Origin: an uncultured Achromobacter sp.
GTDB lineage: Bacteria > Pseudomonadota > Gammaproteobacteria > Burkholderiales > Burkholderiaceae_B
Assembly: GCA_913775005.1 (NCBI GenBank)
Contig: CAJYKY010000380.1
Span: 1-6,874 of the forward strand
DNA: 6,874 nt
Reading direction: 5' to 3'
Notes under the pieces: model-generated
The model's database searches: none
What the model was told of the DNA's origin: nothing
Seen by the model: the letters and a program-made list of their open reading frames with translations, nothing else
Shown: positions 1 to 6,054 of the stretch, piece after piece
Position numbering within the stretch: position 1 is the first letter of the stretch
Layout: each line of letters begins with the position of its first letter
Position numbers and translations under genes: made by a program

Positions 1-20
1 GCGCGGCCAAGCGGCCGCGC
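1..20 (-). terminator. Candidate intrinsic terminator of the aldehyde dehydrogenase gene (cut by window edge)
   Basis: Positions 1-8 (GCGCGGCC) and 13-20 (GGCCGCGC) are perfect reverse complements around a 4-nt loop, giving an 8-bp all-GC stem. It lies 8 nt past the stop codon of the leftward aldehyde dehydrogenase gene. Any U-tract would fall to the left of position 1, outside the window, so termination is inferred from stem strength and position only. Confidence 0.5.
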
Positions 21-28
21 CAGCCGGC

Positions 29-1531
29 TTATTCGCCGAACTTGATGCCTTGCGCCAGCGGCAGGTTGCGCGAGTAGTTGATGGTGTTGGTCGCGCGGCG
101 CATGTAATTGCGCCAGGCATCCGAACCGGATTCGCGACCGCCGCCCGTTTCCTTTTCGCCCCCGAAGGCGCCGCCGATTTCGGCGCCGGACGTGCCGATG
201 TTCACGTTCGCAATGCCGCAGTCCGAACCCGATGCCGACAGGAAGGTTTCCGCTTCGCGCAGGTCATTGGTGAAGATGGCGGACGACAAGCCTTGCGGCA
301 CGCCGTTCTGCAAGGCCAGCGCGTCGCTGAATTCCTTGTAGCGCATTACGTACAGGATCGGCGCGAAGGTTTCATGGCAGACCACGTCGGTCTGGCCGGG
401 CATTTCGGCAATCGCCGGCCGCACGTACCAGGCGTTGGGATATTGGTCGGCCAGCACGCGTTCACCACCGGTGACCTTGCCGCCTTGTTCGCGCGCGGCC
501 TTCAGGGCGTCTTGCATGGCATCGAACGAACCGCGATCGATCAGCGGGCCGACCAGGTTGCCGGTGTCCAGCGGGTTGCCGATGGGCGCGCTGGCATAGG
601 CTTTGTGCAGGCGCGCGACCAGTGCATCGGCCACGCTTTCGTGCACGATCAGGCGGCGCGTGGTGGTGCAGCGCTGGCCAGCTGTGCCGATGGCACCGAA
701 CACGATGCCGCGCGCGGCCATGTCCAGATCAGCGGTGGGGCCGACGATGATGGCGTTGTTGCCGCCCAGTTCGAGCAGCACGCGGCCAAAGCGTTGCGCC
801 ACGCGCGGACCCACCTGGCGGCCCATGCGGGTGGAGCCGGTGGCCGACACCAGCGCCACGGTATGCGAGTCGACCAGCGCTTCGCCCACTTCACGGCCGC
901 CGATCAGCACTTCCGACAGACCGGCCGGCGCATCGCCAAAGCGCTGCATGGCTTGCGCGAACAAGGCCTGGCAGGCCAGCGCGGTCAGCGGCGTTTTTTC
1001 CGACGGCTTCCAGACGACCGCGTTGCCGCAGACGATGGCCAGCGCCGCGTTCCACGACCACACCGCTACCGGAAAGTTGAACGCGCTGATGATGCCGATA
1101 ACGCCCAGCGGGTGCCACGTTTCCATCATGCGATGGCCGGGGCGCTCGGACGCGATGGTCAGGCCGTACAACTGGCGCGACAGGCCCACGGCGAAGTCGC
1201 AGATGTCGATCATTTCCTGCACTTCGCCTTCGCCTTCGGCCACGATCTTGCCGGCTTCCAGGCTGACGAGGCGGCCCAGCGCCTGCTTGTTTTCGCGCAG
1301 CGTTTCGCCCAGCAGACGGATCAATTCCCCCCGGCGCGGCGCCGGCACATCGCGCCAGGCCAGGCTGGCCTGACGTGCGCGCGTGATGGCGGAATGGGCC
1401 TGGGCCACCGTGTGTTCATGCACCTGGGCCAGTTCAGCGCCGTCGATCGGGCTGCGTGCGGTCAGCGTGCCGCCGATAAGCGCGGAGGCGGAAAGGCCAA
1501 GCGCGCGCAGGATGTCTTGAGGGGTGTCCAT
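29..1531 (-). CDS. amaB: ALDH7-family L-piperidine-6-carboxylate / aminoadipate semialdehyde dehydrogenase
   Basis: Cytosolic NAD(P)+-dependent aldehyde dehydrogenase of 500 aa, a full-length family size. The predicted reaction is alpha-aminoadipate semialdehyde (in equilibrium with piperideine-6-carboxylate) to L-2-aminoadipate, a late step of lysine/pipecolate breakdown. Visible features: catalytic Asn in FNFP (N152), cofactor-site WKPSE (K175, E178), general-base Glu in LELGGNN (E254) and nucleophile Cys in GQRCTT (C288). The ALDH7 hallmarks are GEVQE before DICDFAVGLSR (about residues 102-119) and the C-terminal stretch GAEIGGAFGGEKETGGGRES. The tail LPLAQGIKF recalls human ALDH7A1 (antiquitin). 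The Arg just before C288 and a Glu of the GEVQE segment match residues known in ALDH7A1 to recognise the aminoadipate end. ATG start with an AAGGAA Shine-Dalgarno (plus-strand TTCCTT at 1537-1542). It is divergent from a transporter/oxidase operon whose oxidase could make its substrate. The family call is very secure. The exact substrate is inferred; other semialdehydes or betaine aldehyde are possible. Confidence 0.93.
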   Translation of the reverse strand: MDTPQDILRALGLSASALIGGTLTARSPIDGAELAQVHEHTVAQAHSAITRARQASLAWRDVPAPRRGELIRLLGETLRENKQALGRLVSLEAGKIVAEGEGEVQEMIDICDFAVGLSRQLYGLTIASERPGHRMMETWHPLGVIGIISAFNFPVAVWSWNAALAIVCGNAVVWKPSEKTPLTALACQALFAQAMQRFGDAPAGLSEVLIGGREVGEALVDSHTVALVSATGSTRMGRQVGPRVAQRFGRVLLELGGNNAIIVGPTADLDMAARGIVFGAIGTAGQRCTTTRRLIVHESVADALVARLHKAYASAPIGNPLDTGNLVGPLIDRGSFDAMQDALKAAREQGGKVTGGERVLADQYPNAWYVRPAIAEMPGQTDVVCHETFAPILYVMRYKEFSDALALQNGVPQGLSSAIFTNDLREAETFLSASGSDCGIANVNIGTSGAEIGGAFGGEKETGGGRESGSDAWRNYMRRATNTINYSRNLPLAQGIKFGE

Positions 1532-1550
1532 GCCGGTTCCTTGTATTGCC

Positions 1551-1569
1551 AGCGAAGAAATCCTTCGCT
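1551..1569. promoter_or_regulatory. Inverted repeat, candidate operator 1
   Basis: AGCGAAG (1551-1557) and CTTCGCT (1563-1569) form a perfect 7-bp inverted repeat around the 5-bp spacer AAATC. It sits about 20 bp upstream of the dehydrogenase ATG, downstream of the probable leftward promoter, where a bound repressor would block transcription. Its core GCGAAR-N5-YTTCG is shared with a second repeat at 1633-1654. Binding by the XRE-cupin regulator of this locus is inference. The repeat could alternatively act as an RNA hairpin in the dehydrogenase leader. Confidence 0.45.
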
Positions 1570-1632
1570 TTAAGGGTTATGCCTAAGTGGTGATTCAGGA
1601 AAAAAATTTACTATACGAAACTCCAGCGTGAA

Positions 1633-1654
1633 TTGCGAAACTTTTTTTCGACAA
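1633..1654. promoter_or_regulatory. Inverted repeat, candidate operator 2
   Basis: TTGCGAAA (1633-1640) pairs with TTTCGACAA (1646-1654) across the 5-nt spacer CTTTT, with one unpaired A at 1651. The core GCGAAA-N5-TTTCG has the same layout as the repeat at 1551-1569. It lies just upstream of the transporter ATPase start and overlaps the proposed -35 of the leftward promoter. A further half-site, CGAAACT (1616-1622), is repeated exactly 20 bp away at 1636-1642. The role as operator is inferred from position and recurrence. Confidence 0.4.
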
Positions 1655-1661
1655 CCTCATC

Positions 1662-1667
1662 GAGGTG
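1662..1667 (+). promoter_or_regulatory. Shine-Dalgarno that decides the ATPase start
   Basis: GAGGTG lies 5 nt before the GTG at 1673. The alternative upstream in-frame GTG at 1628 has no purine-rich site in front of it, so the downstream start is preferred. Confidence 0.65.
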
Positions 1668-1672
1668 CATCA

Positions 1673-2422
1673 GTGGCCAACGCTTTACTGGATGTACAGG
1701 CAATCACGAAGACCTATCACCGCGATGGGCAGCCCCCGCATCGGGCGCTGGACGGCGTCGACTGCCAGCTCAACCGGGGTGAAGTGATGGTGGTAGTGGG
1801 GCCGTCGGGCTCGGGCAAGAGCACCTTGCTGCGCACCTTGAACGGCCTGGAAAGCATCGACAGCGGCACCATCCGCGTGGACGGCGTGTCGCTGACCGAC
1901 CCAGCCACCGACGTCAATCACTGGCGCACCGAAGTCGGCATGGTGTTCCAGCACTTCAACCTGTTCCAACACCGTACTGCGCTGGACAACGTGGCGCTAC
2001 CCCAGCGGGTGGTGCGCGGCCGCAGCCGTGCCGACGCCGAACGCTATGCGCGCGAGCTGCTCGGCCGCGTGGGCATGGGCGATTACGGCGACCGCTATCC
2101 CAGCCAGCTTTCCGGCGGCCAGCAGCAGCGCGTGGCCATTGCCCGCGCGCTGGCCATGGACCCCAAGCTGATGCTGTTCGACGAGGCCACCTCCGCGCTC
2201 GACCCCGAAACCGTAGGCGGCATCCTGGAGCTGATGCGCGCCCTGGCGCGCGACGGCATGACCATGGCGGTGGTGACGCACGAGATGGGTTTTGCGCGCG
2301 ATGTCGGTGACCGCGCGCTGTTCATGGACGCAGGCCGCATCGTGGAAATGGGCACGCCCGACGAGGTGTTCTGCCATCCCAAAGAGCCGCGCACGCGTGC
2401 GTTCCTGGAAAAGATTTTGTAG
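1673..2422 (+). CDS. Polar amino acid ABC transporter ATP-binding protein (HisP/GlnQ type)
   Basis: Cytoplasmic ATPase that drives uptake through the two permeases encoded downstream. With the GTG start at 1673 it is 249 aa, a usual size for the family. In order it shows Walker A GPSGSGKST (43-51), Q-loop Gln (Q93 in MVFQHFNLF), ABC signature LSGGQ (146-150), Walker B LMLFDE (166-171) followed by ATSALDPE, and the H-loop His (H203 in VTHEMGFA). The FQHFNLF and D-loop context is typical of the amino acid importer subfamily. An in-frame GTG at 1628 would add 15 residues (NCETFFRQPHRGAS after the initiator), but it has no ribosome site, those residues are not family-like, and they overlap the candidate operator. 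The gene is first in the rightward operon, and 98 nt with a stem-loop separate it from the binding-protein gene. The substrate cannot be read from this subunit. Confidence 0.94.
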   Translation: MANALLDVQAITKTYHRDGQPPHRALDGVDCQLNRGEVMVVVGPSGSGKSTLLRTLNGLESIDSGTIRVDGVSLTDPATDVNHWRTEVGMVFQHFNLFQHRTALDNVALPQRVVRGRSRADAERYARELLGRVGMGDYGDRYPSQLSGGQQQRVAIARALAMDPKLMLFDEATSALDPETVGGILELMRALARDGMTMAVVTHEMGFARDVGDRALFMDAGRIVEMGTPDEVFCHPKEPRTRAFLEKIL

Positions 2423-2427
2423 TCCAA

Positions 2428-2466
2428 GCGGGCCGGTCCGGCTAATCCGGGCGCTGCCGGCCCCGC
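2428..2466 (+). other. Intercistronic stem-loop between ATPase and binding-protein genes
   Basis: GGGCCGG (2430-2436) pairs with CCGGCCC (2457-2463). The stem extends by GC/GC (2428-2429 with 2465-2466) past a bulged C at 2464. The 20-nt loop contains two CCGG copies (2438-2441 and 2447-2450) that can form a small inner stem. No T-run follows, so a full terminator is unlikely. Such hairpins between transporter genes often block 3' decay or tune expression of the binding protein relative to the ATPase; here that role is inferred. Confidence 0.45.
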
Positions 2467-2520
2467 GGCAACACGAGTGCCCGGCAAGACAAGGTCTTAT
2501 CCACCTCTAGGGGTATAGAA

Positions 2521-3312
2521 ATGCTGAAAATCAAACAATGGTTGGGCGTGGCCAGCGTGGCGTTCGCCGCCGCCACCGTGGCGCTGCCCGCGCAGGCCGA
2601 TGAGCTGGGCGACATCATCAAGCGTGGCGAGTTGCGGGTGGCGGTGCAGACCTCCGGCCCGCTGATGAGCTTCATGGACAAGTCCGGCAATCGCACTGGC
2701 CTGGCCGTGGAAGTGGCCAAGCGCATGGCCGATGACCTGGGCGTGAAGCTGGTCTTGCAAGACTACGAGTGGAAGGGCCTGTTGCCGGCGCTGTTGTCCG
2801 GCAAGGCCGACATGGTGGCCGCCGACATGACGCCCACGCCGCAGCGCGCGGCGCAGGTGCTGTTTTCGACGCCGATGTTCTACGCCGACACCGTCGCTGT
2901 CGTCCCCAAGGATTCTCCCTACAAGACCTATCAGGAACTGGACAAGGCGGGCGTGAACGTCGGCGTGCTGGGCGCCAGCACCTATGCCGAAGTGGGCAAG
3001 AAGATGCTGCCCAAGGCCACGATGAAAGAGTTTTCCGGCGGCAGCGCGCCGGTGGGCCAGGCACTGTCCAGCGGCCGACTGGACGCCGGCATCATGTCGC
3101 TGTCCACCGCCAACCAGTTCCTGGTGGACTTCGGCAACCTGCGCGTGCTTGACGGCGTGATGGTCCGTGAACCGCTGGCGTTTGCCGTCGGCCCCAACGC
3201 CTTCCGTCTGAAGTTCTGGCTGGACAACTGGCAGTCGTTGAAGACGGCTGACAACACGCTGCCCGAACAGGTCAAGTACTGGTATTCGACCGACTGGAAG
3301 AAAGACCACTAA
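2521..3312 (+). CDS. Periplasmic amino acid-binding protein, SBP family 3
   Basis: Solute receptor of the importer, 263 aa, acting in the periplasm. It has a Sec signal peptide: basic start MLKIK, hydrophobic stretch to about residue 23, and likely cleavage after ALPAQA (A26). The mature part opens DELGDIIKRGELRVAV and continues with the family pattern GLAVEVAKRMADDLG and ADMVAADMTPTPQRA. R109 corresponds to the Arg that clamps the ligand alpha-carboxylate (R77 in HisJ/LAO protein). In lobe 2, GRLDAGIMS (185-193) aligns with GRLDAALQD of the LAO protein, placing S193 where the Asp that holds the alpha-ammonium normally sits. This suggests a ligand without an ordinary primary alpha-amine, such as an imino acid (inference). 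ATG start with AGGGG (2509-2513) 7 nt upstream. The first permease gene follows after 34 nt. Family call secure; ligand unknown, pipecolate proposed from context. Confidence 0.93.
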   Translation: MLKIKQWLGVASVAFAAATVALPAQADELGDIIKRGELRVAVQTSGPLMSFMDKSGNRTGLAVEVAKRMADDLGVKLVLQDYEWKGLLPALLSGKADMVAADMTPTPQRAAQVLFSTPMFYADTVAVVPKDSPYKTYQELDKAGVNVGVLGASTYAEVGKKMLPKATMKEFSGGSAPVGQALSSGRLDAGIMSLSTANQFLVDFGNLRVLDGVMVREPLAFAVGPNAFRLKFWLDNWQSLKTADNTLPEQVKYWYSTDWKKDH

Positions 3313-3346
3313 TCGCTGACACCAATACGGGGAGACCGGAGCGCCC

Positions 3347-4039
3347 ATGGACTGGCTGATCGACTATTACAACTGGCGCATCGTCAGCCAGTACACGGGC
3401 CAATTCGCCACCGGCCTGGCCAACACGCTGATCGCGGCAGGCGCAAGCCTGGTGCTGTCGGTGCTGTTTGGCGTGCCGCTGGCCTTGCTGCACATGTCAC
3501 GCCGCGCCGTCATCTGGCGCCCCGTGGCGGCGTATGTGCAATTCATCCGGTCCACGCCTTTGCTGGTGCAGATCTACCTGGTGTATTACGCGGTGCCCAT
3601 GCTGATTCCGGGCGCCAAAGGCTGGAGCGAAATGCTCCTGGGCATCATGGCCATGACGCTGCACCATGCCGCCTACATGAGCGAAATCATCCGAGTGGGG
3701 ATCGAGTCCGTGCCGCGCGGCCAGATCGAAGGCGCCAAGGCCTGCGGCATGAATTACCAGCAGCGCCTGCGCTACGTGGTGCTGCCGCAAGCGTTCGTCA
3801 ACACGCTGCCGCCGCTGCTGGGCCAGACTGCCGTGCTGATCAAGGACACGTCGCTGCTGTCGTTGATCACCGTGTTTGAACTCGTGGCCGCCGGCGTGCA
3901 GATGAACAGCGACCGCATCGTGCCCAATGAAAGTTTCCTGACCATCGCCGCAGGCTATCTGCTGATCTACGGCGTGATGTTGCTGCTGTCCCGGGGCGTG
4001 AGCCTGTGGCTGGCCGGCCCGGCCTGGAACGCGAGGTAA
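3347..4039 (+). CDS. Amino acid ABC transporter permease 1 (HisM/HisQ family)
   Basis: Inner-membrane subunit of the importer, 230 aa, with about five hydrophobic segments (roughly residues 23-48, 60-88, 95-116, 155-183 and 197-222). The N-terminal ANTLIAAG region and FIRSTPLLVQIYLVYY are typical of polar amino acid permeases. The cytoplasmic EAA loop that docks on the ATPase is present as EGAKACG (128-134) followed by VVLPQA (144-149). The ATG at 3347 has GGAG (3338-3341) 5 nt upstream. Its stop codon is 2 nt before the ATG of the second permease, and the next ribosome site overlaps that stop, so the two are probably translationally coupled and made in equal amounts for a heterodimeric channel. 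Confidence 0.94.
   Translation: MDWLIDYYNWRIVSQYTGQFATGLANTLIAAGASLVLSVLFGVPLALLHMSRRAVIWRPVAAYVQFIRSTPLLVQIYLVYYAVPMLIPGAKGWSEMLLGIMAMTLHHAAYMSEIIRVGIESVPRGQIEGAKACGMNYQQRLRYVVLPQAFVNTLPPLLGQTAVLIKDTSLLSLITVFELVAAGVQMNSDRIVPNESFLTIAAGYLLIYGVMLLLSRGVSLWLAGPAWNAR
4033..4037 (+). promoter_or_regulatory. Shine-Dalgarno that decides the second permease start
   Basis: GAGGT, followed by AA of the overlapping TAA stop of the previous gene, lies 4 nt before the ATG at 4042. This supports that start over an upstream in-frame GTG at 4006, which lies inside the preceding gene. Confidence 0.6.
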
Positions 4040-4041
4040 GC

Positions 4042-4731
4042 ATGCTGGAATCCTATCTGTCTACCGCGGGCGTTGTGCTGCCTTTCCTGCTCAAGGGCTT
4101 CTGGGTCACGCTGAAGATCTCGTTCGTGGCCATCATCGCGGGTTCGCTGTTGGGCTTTGTGATAGGCGTGATCCGCAGCTACCACATACGTGGTATCCAT
4201 CAGGTGCTGGGTTTGTACATCCACATCCTGCGCGGCACGCCGTTTCTGGTGCAGCTTTATATCTTCTACTTCGTGCTGCCCAGCTCCGGCATTGAACTGC
4301 TGCACTGGGATTCCGGCACGGCCGCCTTCGTGTCGCTGTCTGTGTACACGTCCTGCTATGTCGCGGAAATCGTCATGGGCGCCATCCAGTCCGTGCCGCG
4401 CGGCCAGACCGAAGGCGCGATGACACTGGGCCTGCGGCCCTTGCAGATCCTGCGGCTGGTCGTGCTGCCGCAAGCCATGCGGCTGATCGTGCAGCCGATG
4501 AGCGGCGTCTACGTCATGCTGATCAAAAGCACCGCGATCCTGTCGGTGGTCGGCATCACTGAACTGACCCGCCAGGGCGAGGTGTTCATCATCACCTTCC
4601 CGGCGAAATCCTTGTTCATCTACGGCATGATCGCCGCCATCTATTTCCTTTACTGCTACCCCTTGCTGCGCCTGGCCAACTGGCTGGAAAAGCGCCTGAC
4701 GGGTGGTTTGCAAGGCGCAAGCCTGCACTGA
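4042..4731 (+). CDS. Amino acid ABC transporter permease 2 (HisM/HisQ family)
   Basis: Second inner-membrane subunit, 229 aa from the ATG at 4042 (start MLESYLSTAG). Hydrophobic segments lie at about 11-45, 55-80, 95-114, 150-172 and 188-210. It has the permease signature HILRGTPFLVQLYIFYFVLP (61-80) and the EAA loop EGAMTLG (124-130) followed by VVLPQA (140-145). It clearly differs from permease 1, so the channel is a heterodimer rather than a recent duplication. An upstream GTG at 4006 would add 12 residues encoded within the previous gene and is less likely. The oxidase gene begins 17 nt after its stop, which links transport to catabolism on one transcript. Confidence 0.94.
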   Translation: MLESYLSTAGVVLPFLLKGFWVTLKISFVAIIAGSLLGFVIGVIRSYHIRGIHQVLGLYIHILRGTPFLVQLYIFYFVLPSSGIELLHWDSGTAAFVSLSVYTSCYVAEIVMGAIQSVPRGQTEGAMTLGLRPLQILRLVVLPQAMRLIVQPMSGVYVMLIKSTAILSVVGITELTRQGEVFIITFPAKSLFIYGMIAAIYFLYCYPLLRLANWLEKRLTGGLQGASLH

Positions 4732-4748
4732 CACGGACCCCCAACGGC

Positions 4749-6041
4749 ATGGTCACCGAGTACATCGACACCTATTACAAGCGCACGCTGTCCGATCACG
4801 ACACGTACTACGCGCCGCTGGCGGGCGCCGCCAGCACGGATGTCTGCGTGGTGGGCGCCGGGCTGGCTGGCCTGTCCACGGCGCTGGAACTCGCGCGCCG
4901 CGGCCGCAACGTTACGTTGCTGGAAGGCCGGCGCATCGCGTGGGGGGCATCCGGCCGCAACGGCGGATCGGTGTCGCCGGCGTTCTCGGCCGGCGCGGAC
5001 GCCATCAAGCGCCATGTGGGCGAAGACCATTACCGCCAGTTGTACCGGCTGTCGATGGAAGGCGTGGAGATCATCCGCGACAACATCCGCACGCTGGCCA
5101 TCACCGACGCGCACAAGGTCGACGGCCGCTTGCGCGTGGTGCGCTACGAGGCCACGGATGCGCTGAACCAATGGTGCGACGCCCAGCGCCGCGACTTTGG
5201 CCGCGACGTGCGCTTCTTGTCCCGCAGCCAGGTGCGCGAACGCCTGGTGTCCGATGTCTATCACCAAGGCATCGAAGACCCCAGCTCTTTTCATTTCCAC
5301 CCGCTGAACTACGCCCGCGCGCTGGCCCGCGAATGTGCGCGGCTGGGCGTGCGGATCCATGAAGATTCCCCGGTCACCGGCCTGAAGCTGGAAGGCGCCG
5401 TCAAGCACCTGAGCACCGCAGCGGGGCAGATCGACGCCCGCAGCGTCGTCCTGGCCACGGGCGGCTACACCAGCGATGTCGCGCCCGCGCTGCGCCGCGC
5501 AATGCTGCCGATTGCCACCTACATCATGCTGACCGAGCCGCTGGGCGAGCGCGTGCAGGAAGCCATCCGCAGCACCGCGGCCATTGGCGATGACCGCCGC
5601 GCCGGCAACTACTATCGCGTGCTGGATGGCGGGCGCATCGGCTGGGGCAGTAGAATCACCACCCGAGTCGACGACCCGCCCGATCTGGCCGAGTCGTTGC
5701 GCCGCGAACTGCTGTCCGTCTATCCCCAATTGCAAGGGTTGCGCGTCGAGACCGCCTGGTCGGGACGCATGGCCTACGCGCGGCATCTGATGCCGCAGAT
5801 TGGCCGGCTTGGGCCGGACGTCTGGTATTGCACGGCGTTTGGCGGGCACGGCATGAACACGACGTCGATAGGCGGCCGTGTGGTGGCCGAGGCCATCACC
5901 GGCGACACCCAACGCTACAAGCTGTTCGAACCTTTCGGGCTGGCCTGGAACGGCGGCGCGCTGGGGACGGCGGCGGTTCAACTGACTTATTGGTCTTACC
6001 AGGCGCGCGACTGGTGGCGGGAGCGCTCATCGCGGGCATGA
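4749..6041 (+). CDS. FAD-dependent amine/imino acid oxidase (DAO family, probable pipecolate oxidase, AmaA-like)
   Basis: Flavoprotein oxidase of 430 aa in the D-amino-acid-oxidase/glycine-oxidase fold. The N-terminal Rossmann segment has VVGAGLAG (34-41) ending in an acidic residue (E59 in VTLLE) that would bind the FAD ribose, then the flavin-loop motif GASGRNGG (66-73). The central strand ends in VVLATGGYTS, and the C-terminal FAD motif is FGGHGMNTTSIGG (about 364-376). The leading residues DTYYKRTLSDHDTYYAPL resemble the gamma-glutamylputrescine oxidase (PuuB/OrdL) and P. putida AmaA subgroup. No signal peptide or strong membrane segment is seen. With an ALDH7 enzyme next door, L-pipecolate to piperideine-6-carboxylate is the favoured reaction (inference); other cyclic amines, or gamma-glutamylputrescine, remain possible. 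The ATG at 4749 has only a weak ribosome site, so coupling to the upstream permease is likely. The regulator gene follows after 13 nt. Confidence 0.9.
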   Translation: MVTEYIDTYYKRTLSDHDTYYAPLAGAASTDVCVVGAGLAGLSTALELARRGRNVTLLEGRRIAWGASGRNGGSVSPAFSAGADAIKRHVGEDHYRQLYRLSMEGVEIIRDNIRTLAITDAHKVDGRLRVVRYEATDALNQWCDAQRRDFGRDVRFLSRSQVRERLVSDVYHQGIEDPSSFHFHPLNYARALARECARLGVRIHEDSPVTGLKLEGAVKHLSTAAGQIDARSVVLATGGYTSDVAPALRRAMLPIATYIMLTEPLGERVQEAIRSTAAIGDDRRAGNYYRVLDGGRIGWGSRITTRVDDPPDLAESLRRELLSVYPQLQGLRVETAWSGRMAYARHLMPQIGRLGPDVWYCTAFGGHGMNTTSIGGRVVAEAITGDTQRYKLFEPFGLAWNGGALGTAAVQLTYWSYQARDWWRERSSRA

Positions 6042-6054
6042 CAAGGTACACAGG

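Larger units (their letters stand above)
1532..1672. promoter_or_regulatory. Shared divergent promoter/control region
   Basis: A 141-bp gap separates the divergent dehydrogenase and transporter genes, and it is much more AT-rich than its surroundings (A-rich block at about 1600-1610, T7 run at 1642-1648). Leftward, TATAGT (minus strand, 1615-1610) is a good -10 match, with TTCGCA (1639-1634) 18 nt upstream as a modest -35. Rightward, TATACG (1612-1617) or TACTAT (1609-1614) are weaker -10 candidates without a convincing -35. The two -10 candidates overlap, so transcription in the two directions may compete or be co-regulated. The region also holds two similar inverted repeats, listed separately. 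Promoter calls are by eye. Confidence 0.45.

Noticed and set aside
50..1573. A 507-codon open frame on the plus strand opposite the aldehyde dehydrogenase
   Set aside because: It is a frame shadow of a clear ALDH7 gene in high-GC DNA. Its translation is rich in Arg, His, Gly and Ala with no recognisable domain, and it lacks a convincing ribosome site.
1635..1650. T7 run with CGAAA/TTTCG pairing as an intrinsic terminator
   Set aside because: The stem is short and AT-rich, the T-run lies inside the loop rather than after a GC-rich stem, and no gene ends nearby on the plus strand.
4006..4041. Upstream GTG start for the second permease
   Set aside because: The extra residues are encoded within the first permease gene. 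A good GAGG ribosome site precedes the ATG at 4042, which gives the normal family N-terminus.
4656..5981. A 441-codon open frame on the minus strand opposite the FAD oxidase
   Set aside because: It is low-complexity, Arg/Gln/His/Ala-rich and overlaps an intact flavoprotein gene with all expected motifs; an antisense artefact of GC bias.
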